64,000 bases of DNA, taken from Argentina anserina. Lineage: Eukaryota > Streptophyta > Magnoliopsida > Rosales > Rosaceae. Each line of letters starts with the position of its first letter. The stretch's first letter is position 1. The notes under the pieces were generated by a model. The model made no database searches and was not told where the DNA came from. It saw nothing but the letters and a program-made list of their open reading frames with translations. The position numbers and the translations under genes are program-made. Shown one piece after another: positions 56,636 through 64,000 of this stretch. Location: positions 32,496,501-32,560,500 of the forward strand of contig NC_065874.1 in NCBI RefSeq assembly GCF_933775445.1. The letters run 5' to 3'.

Positions 56636-57092
56636 CGATGGAGATCGGTTGAGTATTTTTATTAGTTGGTATACGTAATTAATGTGTGATGGTGTCCAAG
56701 TTAGAAAACGTTCTGCTGATACTGCATGTATCGATCATCTGATATTATTGTACGAATACTTCCAATCATTAGCCAGGATTCTTCTCTTTTTGTTATACTT
56801 CCAAGACGTCATTAATTGTAGTGATTTTTATGGTTAATATTCACACAAATATAAAATAAAAAGGTTAAAATTCGCAAGTGTAGACACAGTAGAGTGAATA
56901 CACAAATCAATGGAATTGGAAAGGCTATATTTAAATTATTTATAGAGATGTAATTAGGGTTAGGGTTTTGCATTCAATACCAGATTACCAATAGTTTTTT
57001 TTTACATACTTATATATGTACGTATATATAGTTAGAAGGCATTTTCCTCAACCACGCAAATTTGATCTTAATTAACAACTCCTGTGCCAATA
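55061..57092. other. AT-rich spacer
   Basis: No gene or long inverted repeat recognised. A TG/TA microsatellite lies at 56582-56632. Confidence 0.4.
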
Positions 57093-57371
57093 TCTTATAT
57101 TAATAAAGCAAAAAATGAGAGTTGACATGTTAACTGGTTAAATTTTTAAAGTACCCAAATTGTTAAGGGTTTATTAAACTCCAATATGTATCTCACTAAA
57201 GTTTGAAGGATATAATTATAATTTTAAAAATATAAAAGTGGAAAAAAAATAGAAGTAGAAAAATAACTACTCACTACTGTATTAGTTTTATTTTTGTTTT
57301 TTTCTTACAATTTATGTTAAAAAATAACTAATTACAACACACACGGACTGTGTCATAACTCATAAGGCTAG
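57093..57371 (+). mobile_element. Small Helitron-like element
   Basis: The 5' end is TCTTATATTAATAAAG and the 3' end CTAG. It is placed between a host A (57092) and a T (57372), as expected for insertion into AT. A short hairpin ACACA-CGGAC-TGTGT lies about 15 bases before the 3' end. At 279 bp it is non-coding and non-autonomous. The termini are short signals, so the call is tentative. Confidence 0.45.
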
Positions 57372-57484
57372 TATATATAATGTTATTTAGGGTTGCCTAA
57401 GTTGCCATAGAATAATGCAACACACCGATAAAGTGATTCGGAGAGATTAGAAGAAGATGATCAATTAACCAGTTGTTAAATTTG

Positions 57485-58341
57485 GAGAAAAAACCCAAAA
57501 TGATACTTGAAGTATCGTGAAAGGTATTTTTTTAGTACCTACACATTTTTGTTACCTGAAATGGTACTTAAACTATTGCACCGTTACCCAATATGATACC
57601 TCCATTAGTTTATCCGTTAAATTGATGATATGACATGTATTTATAATGACAAAATGGTCTATGCACAATTGTTTTTTTATTTCCTATCTCTTTTCCTTCA
57701 AAATTCTCACAAATTCACCAAATTGATTGAAAATTTGTTGGACTTGATAAATCATACCTATATTATTTGCAAATTTATTTACAATATTTTTTATGAAATT
57801 TGTAATTTTAAGAGGAAAATCAACTCTTGTATCACAAAACATAACACAAGTTTTAGTATATATATTTGTTTAGCAATAATAACAAAATTAATTTTAAAAT
57901 TATTGTTTTTCCTATTACTTACAGTAAAACCTCTATAAATTAATAGTCTCGGGATTAATAAATTTATTAATTTAACGATATATTAATAATCTTTTCATTT
58001 ATTAATTAATTTATAACTTATTAATTTATCAAGGTATAATAAATATTTTGTTCATTTTGTCAAAGAAAAACGTTTTTACTTACATTATTTAATTTATTAT
58101 GTATACCTTATTAAATATACAATTCTTTATGTATAACATTGTTCAAAATATTATATTGTTTGATGATGATTATATTAATTAATTTTTTAATGAAATCCTC
58201 ATAAATTTAAAATTTATTATATAAATTATGACACTAATAATTTATATATTTGATGGGGTCTAACTAAATAAATTCTCGAACTTCCATTATCTTATAAATT
58301 TAGTGAATTATTATTTTGGGTATCATTTTGGGTTTTTTCTC
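57485..58341. mobile_element. TIR element with perfect 22-bp ends
   Basis: The ends begin GAGAAAAAACCC and are perfect inverted repeats of 22 bp. There is no clear target duplication (TTAAATTTG against TTAATAATT). The interior has a further inner TAAAACCTCTATAAATTAAT motif that is common in plant non-autonomous elements and may be a separate nested repeat. There is no transposase. Confidence 0.55.
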
Positions 58342-58379
58342 TTAATAATTATCTAAATTTATTATCTGCCAGGTCGGTC

Positions 58380-58935
58380 TGTCTTAATTTAGTTGGCCAT
58401 AAACCGATTGTAAATGGATAAACCGACCGAACCGAACCGAATATATGGTTTGGCGACCAAATCGATTTCAAATGGATTGGAAAATGAATTCAAGAAGTCC
58501 AAAACCGAAATGAAATGGTTCAAAAATGGTTTCATAGGTTGAACCGACCGTTTTATAAACCGAACTAACCGAATTAATTTTTATGTATTAAAAAAAATAA
58601 TAAATTCATTAGAAGTTAATAAATATATTGTTTGTACATAAAATAATAAGAATTAAATTTGCCACAGTGGTTTCTTGCCATTCTCTACACCTAAGGGGTA
58701 GGGGTTTCGACTCCCACCTCATGCAAATTTTAAATTTTTTGCAATTGGGTCGAATTATCAGCCCATTTACAATGAATTCACCCGACCCGATTCAAAATTC
58801 AGTCAAACCGAAATTTGAGGCCCAACTCATTCAAATACGATTTTGGGTTTTGTTTTGGTCCAACTGATTGGGTCGGTTTCAAAAATGGCTTGGGCCAAAA
58901 ACCGACCCGAACCGACTTTGCCCAACCCTAGTCCT
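58380..58935. repeat. CCGAAC-rich dispersed repeat
   Basis: Multiple GAACCGA and ACCGACC motifs on both strands, ending GCCCAACCCTAG (read inward CTAGGGTTGGGC), a sequence seen at one end of many plant hAT elements. The matching opposite terminus was not found. Confidence 0.4.
58655..58745 (+). mobile_element. tRNA-like SINE fragment
   Basis: A box A-like GCCACAGTGGT is followed by a box B-like GGGTTTCGACTCCC about 40 bases on, then an AT-rich tail. The spacing and motifs fit the head of a tRNA-derived SINE. It lies in a stretch rich in ACCGACCGAACCGAA repeats (58400-58930). Confidence 0.4.
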
Positions 58936-59229
58936 AATCTGCCATCTCCCTTCTCATTCTAATCAAACTGTTATGTATTATGGAATCAACGATCTAGATT
59001 CAACGATTTTTAAACGTCGTATGGTCCAAATTAAATCGAACTAAAATCTTAATTTTCGTAAATTTTTAGATAATACCAAACTTCTAAATTCACAATATAC
59101 AAAAATGAATAGTAAATATATTACAATCCTTTATATCGTGCAATGACCGGTAACTTTTGGGTCATGGCGTTTCAACTCTAGCTTTGGTTTCAGTAAACAC
59201 GCAAAGGGCCAGGGGAATAAATGAAAGGA

Positions 59230-60462
59230 AAATGTTTTAGCGTCATAATATGGCGTCAGATTCGGCATTATAATCCTATACAGCATGCCACACCAACAAG
59301 CCATGGAAGCAAATCAAATAATTACAAAATATGATTTTTAAATGAAATAACAATCATATCTTTATTAATCATACAGCTCTAGATTATTATAAAAATATAT
59401 ATATGTACTTCTTCTTTTATTATTTGTTTTTTATCATGATAATAATTCCAAAATATAATTAAAATTTTGATATTCACTAAGTATGCTTGAATATATATAT
59501 TTTCACAATAAAATTATTTAATCCGAGACAAATATTGACGTATGCGCGTGAAAAATATTTTAAATTTCATCCTAAATAATTTTGTTATGAGATTTTTCAT
59601 ATTTTTGTTATTTAATTAATAATTCGATAGAAAATATATGGTAATTGTAGTCATTATGTGAATTATATTTTTGTTACTAGATTAGGCATACTTATACCAA
59701 ATAAGTTTTATTAAGATAATTTAGTTACCATATGTGAATTATATTAATGGTTACGCTGACAAAAGAATCATACCAAAAATTCTTCATCTAAACCCGTGTA
59801 TGAGATAAATTAAATTTTAATTGTGGTACCAAATTAGGCATAATCATACCAAATATGTTTTATTGAGATAAGTTAGTTACCTTGTGTGAATTATATCAAT
59901 AACTACAATTACGATATTTAAAAAATATCCATTTTTTTGTCAACCAAAATTTAATTATGGGTCTTTAATTATTGATTTAGAAAATATTTGGTTTCCATTT
60001 TATTTCTTCTTTGACATTATTTATTATCTTACACGAATCTAGTAGATTATTTATAGTTGTACATAGTTTAATCTTTTATCATTCCTTTATTAAAGATGAT
60101 TTCAACAATAATTAAATGGATAATTATTCACCAAATTTTGTTACTCTAACAAAATAATCTTAATAAAAAAGTTTTCATCAAAATAATTAGTCAATTGCTT
60201 TTAACCTTTATATGTCATACATAAATTTGAATTTGCGTATCCTTTAATTAAAAATCTTACCAAAAAAATTCTAATTTTCTGTAACTAAATATGTCAAGAA
60301 TTTTTCAAATTTAATTCAAGACTTATTCAATTTTTAATTTTTATTTACATTTATTAATTATATTAATGACTTTAATTAATGACTACAATTACCATGTATT
60401 TTCCATCGAATTATTAATTAGATTATAAAAATATGAAAAAAAATCTCTAAAAAATATAGGAC
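59230..60462. mobile_element. TIR element interrupted by the copia insertion
   Basis: The left end (TTTTAGCGTCATAATATGGC) is of the same family as the element at 48500-49880. Its inner arm 59575-59660 pairs with 60383-60450 on the other strand (TAATGACTACAATTACCAT.TATTTTC.ATCGAATTATTAATTA). The right arm then stops at the copia LTR at 60463, so its outer part should lie beyond the copia element, outside the window. A diverged direct repeat of about 80 bp occurs at 59674-59755 and 59825-59905. Confidence 0.65.
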
Positions 60463-60647
60463 TGTTTGAGGATGAAATACTTGTATATTATTGAATGATA
60501 TGGGGGCCTATATATAGGCATTTACAACACCACAATCCCGTAGGATTCGGAGTCCTAATCTACTACGGAGATGCTAATCTATCTCCTAACAGGAAACCTA
60601 TTAGGCTAAGACACACACAAGGGTAGAATAGTAATTCTCCCGGAACA
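60463..60647 (-). repeat. 3' LTR of the copia element
   Basis: On the minus strand it starts TGTTCCGGGAGAATTAC and ends CCTCAAACA. It contains GCCTATATATAGGCC, a TATA box in a small palindrome. It is related to the solo LTR at 10184-10406. Confidence 0.87.
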
Positions 60648-60834
60648 CTCCCCCTTGTGTCGCATGCCTAGGTTGCATGGTGCACACAACGTTGCCTCGG
60701 TAAAAACCTTGTCAAGCAAAACAAAAACCTCTTGGGTAAAACAAAAGCTTGATCGAAGGGAAAAAGAGCACAACGCACCAACTACTTAAGGATCTTAACA
60801 TGTGATGTAGACTCCCCCTGAAGTCTACCAAACT
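60648..60834 (-). other. copia 3' untranslated region
   Basis: Between the pol stop and the polypurine tract. It contains a second purine run CAGGGGGAGTC near 60810-60822 that could be a decoy or older PPT. Confidence 0.6.
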
Positions 60835-63800
60835 CTAGTGTTCCGATAAACGACGCATGCCAATGCTCTTCACATGTTTCACAAAAGTAGATTTAGGCAA
60901 AGACTTGGTGAACAAATTCGCAACATTGGATTCTGAACTCACTTGATTAATCTGAACATTCAAGAACTTGTGTTGTTGAACGTTGTAGAAGAACTTAGGC
61001 GAAATATGCTTGGTGTTGTCTCCCTTGATGAAACCTAACTTCGTCTGCTCTATGCAAGCAGCATTATCTTCATAAATGCACGTAGGTTGATCAGTTGTAG
61101 AGACTAATCCACAAGAATCACGAATATGGCGAACAAGTGATCGTAGCCAAACACATTCTTTCACTGCTTCATGGAGAGCGATGATCTCCGCGTGATTCGA
61201 AGAAGTAGCAACAAGAGATTGCTTTGTGGATCTCCAAGATATCGCCGTATTCCCAATGGTAAACACATAACCGGTTTGAGAACGAGCCTTGTGAGGGTCA
61301 GAGAGGTACCCTGCGTCGGCATAACCAACTAACAAGTTGTTTGGAGTCTTTGCATCGGGGGAAAGAGCTGCATGGGACCGGTTGCTGCTCTCGGCACCGC
61401 GCACGGTCTCCACGCCATGGCGGCCGGCGGCGTCGCTGCGGCGTACGGCAGCAAGGCCGGGGTCGGCGACGGTGGTGGTGTAGGGAGATACCGTGGCGGT
61501 GTTCTCTCTGCAATAGGGGTAGAACAATCCCATGTCAAGGGAACCTTTCAAGTATCGAAACAAATGCTTGATTCCATTCCAATGACGTAGCGTAGGTGCG
61601 GAGCTAAATCTAGCCAATAAGTTCACTGCGAAAGATATGTCCGGTCTAGTGCATTGAGCAAGATACAATAGTGCCCCAATCGCACTAAGGTATGGAACTT
61701 CAAGACCAAGAACGTCTTCATCATCCTCTTTAGGACGGAAGGGATCCTTCTTGATATCTAGACTTCGGACGACCATGGGAGTAGACAATGGACTGCATAG
61801 ATCCATATTGAAACGTCGAAGCATCTTCTGCGTGTAATTTGACTGATGCACTAAGATGCCGTCGGCCCTATGCACAAGCTCAAGGCCGAGACAGAATTTC
61901 GTCCTCCCTAGGTCTTTCATCTCAAATTCCGACTTCAGATAAGACACGGTCTCTTCAATCTCATCAAGAGTACCGATTATGTTCATGTCATCAACGTAGA
62001 CCGGAACGATGACGAATCCGGAATTTGTCTTTCGTATGAACACGCATGGGCATAGTTCATCATTCTTGTAACCCCTTCTCACCAAGTATTGATGCAACCG
62101 ATTGTACCACATTCTTCCGGATTGCTTTAACCCGTACAATGAACGACGTAATCTGACTGCATGAGCCCTCCGTGGTCTGGAGGCACTTGATGGAGGTAAA
62201 GGTAGTCCCTCAGGAGCTTTCATGTATATCTCTGCGTCAAGATCCCCATAGAGATAAGCTGTGACCACATCCATAAGCTGCATGTTTAGTCTTTCGAACA
62301 CTACCAGACTAATAAGGTAGCGGAAGGTAATGATGTCCATAACAGGAGAATAAGTCTCTTCATAGTCAATACCAGGTCGTTGTGAGAATCCTTGCGCCAC
62401 GAGTCTTGCCTTATAACGCACGATCTCGTTCATCTCATTACGCTTACGAACGAAGACCCATTTATGTCCAACAGGTTTGACATCTCTTGGAGTCAATTCA
62501 ACCTTTCCGAAGACTTCTCGCTTCGCTAATGAGTCAAGTTCTGCCTGGATTGCTTCCTTCCACTTCGGCCAATCTGCTCTGCGTTCGCATTCAGCTACAG
62601 AGCGAGGTTCAACGTCGTCTTCAGATATGATCTCAAGTGCGACGGAATAAGCGAAAACGTCATCAATGCATGTAGTGGCTCGGTTTCGGACCGACTGCTC
62701 ACTTGTGTAGTTCACTGAGATTTCGTTGTTCTCTGGCATCAAACAAGGTTCCATAGCGTCCCACGGAAACACTTGAGTTGATTCATGGACATAGCTGTAA
62801 TCAGAGACAACTTCATACGATGGTGATTCATCGTTGATGACGCGCTGTGCCTTAGTCATTCGCTTCTTTCTAGGTTTTGAATCCCTAGAGTTTATCGGTC
62901 TCCCCCTTTTTCTTTGAGGAGCCGAGGCCGAAGCTGCTCCATGCTGGGCCATCTCAGCATCGTCGCCACAAGGGGCGCCGGCAACACCACGGCGTACGGT
63001 GGTGCCGCCGTCAGCCTCCGTCCCACTGTCAGGGGCGGTGCCAACGTTGCTAGGTCCAGGAGCTTGTCTTCCACGCCCGTATTTCGGGACATCCAACCGT
63101 GCCGGTACGTTCGCAGCGGGTATGTTTGATCTCGTCACTTTAGCAATATCTACAAAGCCGTCGGGCATCGAATCCGCGACTTTCTGGAGGTCGATAATGC
63201 GTTGCACTTCTAACTCACTTTGAGCAGTGCGGGGATCATAATGAGACATAGTGGGGACACACCACGTCAATTCCTGACGTTCATTTGGAATGATAACGTT
63301 CCCATCTCCCCCTAACGACGGGAAGCATGTCTCATCAAAGTGACAATCTGCAAATCTTGCAGTAAAGAGATCTCCGGTGGTTGGTTCTAAGTAGCGGAAA
63401 ATCGTTGGGGAATTATAGCCAACATAGATACCTAATCGTCTCTGAGGACCCATCTTAGTACGCAGCGGAGGCGTAATAGGCACATAAACGGCGCAACCAA
63501 AGATGCGTAAGTGTGAAATATTGGGTTCGTAACCAGTTACCATCTGATACGCACTAAACGCTTGGTTAGCCGCGGGTCGGAAACGAATAAGTGTCGCTGC
63601 ATGAAACACTGCATATCCCCACGCAGAGACCGGCAGGTTAGTACCCATAACCATTGCCCGAGCAACAAGCTGAATACGCTTGATGGTAGCCTCTGCTAGA
63701 CCGTTCTGTGAATGAACATGAGGAACGGGATGTTCAACTTCGATCCCAATAGACATGCAGTAATCATCAAAAGTTTTGGAGGTGAATTCTCCAGCATTAT

Positions 63801-64000
63801 CCAAACGAATGGATTTGATAGTATAATCGGGGTGGTGAGCCCGAAGTTTGATGATCTCAGCTAATAACTTAGCAAATGCAGCATTCCTTGTGGATAGCAA
63901 TGCGACGTGTGACCAACGCGTCGATGCATCAACCAATACCATAAAATATCGAAAAGGTCCGCATTCTGGTTGAATAGGTCCACAAATGTCACCTTGGATA
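60835..64000 (-). CDS. copia polyprotein: integrase, reverse transcriptase, RNase H (N-terminus outside window)
   Basis: One uninterrupted frame from the window edge to TAG at 60837-60835, 1035 codons from the first Met and open upstream (GDICGPIQPECGPFRYF). Integrase core: VLVDASTRWSHV (first D), IRLDNAGEF (second D) and NGLAEATIKRI (E). Then a variable linker. Reverse transcriptase: WKEAIQAELDSL, KARLVAQGFSQRPGIDYEET, YSPV, and YVDD in VPVYVDDMNIIG. RNase H: VGYADAGYLSD, ATSSNHAEIIALHEAVKECV, YEDNAACIEQ and a DNTKHIS end. The domain order IN-RT-RH is that of copia. Two GC-rich stretches (about 62925-63075 in the IN-RT linker and 61345-61515 before RNase H) encode Ala/Gly/Arg-rich sequence unlike the rest. 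The protein would act in cDNA synthesis and integration of the element. Confidence 0.95.
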   Translation of the reverse strand, partial: IQGDICGPIQPECGPFRYFMVLVDASTRWSHVALLSTRNAAFAKLLAEIIKLRAHHPDYTIKSIRLDNAGEFTSKTFDDYCMSIGIEVEHPVPHVHSQNGLAEATIKRIQLVARAMVMGTNLPVSAWGYAVFHAATLIRFRPAANQAFSAYQMVTGYEPNISHLRIFGCAVYVPITPPLRTKMGPQRRLGIYVGYNSPTIFRYLEPTTGDLFTARFADCHFDETCFPSLGGDGNVIIPNERQELTWCVPTMSHYDPRTAQSELEVQRIIDLQKVADSMPDGFVDIAKVTRSNIPAANVPARLDVPKYGRGRQAPGPSNVGTAPDSGTEADGGTTVRRGVAGAPCGDDAEMAQHGAASASAPQRKRGRPINSRDSKPRKKRMTKAQRVINDESPSYEVVSDYSYVHESTQVFPWDAMEPCLMPENNEISVNYTSEQSVRNRATTCIDDVFAYSVALEIISEDDVEPRSVAECERRADWPKWKEAIQAELDSLAKREVFGKVELTPRDVKPVGHKWVFVRKRNEMNEIVRYKARLVAQGFSQRPGIDYEETYSPVMDIITFRYLISLVVFERLNMQLMDVVTAYLYGDLDAEIYMKAPEGLPLPPSSASRPRRAHAVRLRRSLYGLKQSGRMWYNRLHQYLVRRGYKNDELCPCVFIRKTNSGFVIVPVYVDDMNIIGTLDEIEETVSYLKSEFEMKDLGRTKFCLGLELVHRADGILVHQSNYTQKMLRRFNMDLCSPLSTPMVVRSLDIKKDPFRPKEDDEDVLGLEVPYLSAIGALLYLAQCTRPDISFAVNLLARFSSAPTLRHWNGIKHLFRYLKGSLDMGLFYPYCRENTATVSPYTTTVADPGLAAVRRSDAAGRHGVETVRGAESSNRSHAALSPDAKTPNNLLVGYADAGYLSDPHKARSQTGYVFTIGNTAISWRSTKQSLVATSSNHAEIIALHEAVKECVWLRSLVRHIRDSCGLVSTTDQPTCIYEDNAACIEQTKLGFIKGDNTKHISPKFFYNVQQHKFLNVQINQVSSESNVANLFTKSLPKSTFVKHVKSIGMRRLSEH

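Larger units (their letters stand above)
60463..64000 (-). mobile_element. Ty1/copia retrotransposon, right part beyond window
   Basis: Transcribed leftward. The 3' LTR is 60463-60647, preceded (on the minus strand) by a purine tract AAGGGGGAG at 60648-60656. Then comes an untranslated stretch and the pol frame. The 5' LTR, gag and start of integrase lie outside the window. The open pol frame indicates a fairly young insertion. Confidence 0.92.

Overview
The window is nuclear DNA of a flowering plant: genes are split by short GT-AG introns, coding exons are embedded in AT-rich DNA, and the families present (MCU-type calcium uniporter with a plant pore motif, CBSX3, Lateral-suppressor-type GRAS, plant PP2C, copia and gypsy retroelements) are those of a eudicot. 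Gene sequences and repeat styles recall Rosaceae, but that is inference from memory, not a measured placement.

Left part (1-15,033): a decayed copy of a BTB/pentapeptide FIP2-like gene (minus, runs off the left edge), then a 20-exon RecQ helicase with RQC, HRDC and C-terminal HTH regions (plus, 1349-8923) whose intron 12 carries a hAT-like MITE. Downstream is a nested transposon stack (9362-10774), an unidentified coding-like exon, a one-motif PPR relic, and a two-exon mitochondrial calcium uniporter gene (minus).

Middle part (16,665-40,019): an 8-exon TLC-domain membrane protein gene with one apparent 1-bp frameshift; a defective gypsy-type retrotransposon (21,263-27,321) that carries fragments of three cellular genes (eEF1A, ribosomal protein L5, 14-3-3) between its pol remnant and 3' LTR; a 5-exon CBSX3 gene (minus); a long-TIR MULE-like element; a 5-exon myristoylation-type PP2C gene (plus); and a TRIM-type miniature retrotransposon.

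Right part (42,099-64,000): a 3-kb solo-LTR-like block with a satellite of TACGTA-rich units and a GC-rich section, a long TIR element with a nested palindromic MITE, the single-exon GRAS gene of the Lateral suppressor type (51,856-53,223), a second palindromic MITE family, small Helitron-like, TIR and SINE-like elements, and finally a copia retrotransposon (minus, open at the right edge) inserted into one arm of another TIR element.

The host genes are unrelated single genes, not a cluster with a joint function. The unusual biology is in the mobile DNA: a retroelement with three captured host-gene pieces, two copies of one palindromic MITE each sitting inside a different long-TIR element, and a second MITE family with different ends but a similar core. 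Exon coordinates were read by eye from splice signals and protein similarity recalled from memory; no alignment or transcript data were available.
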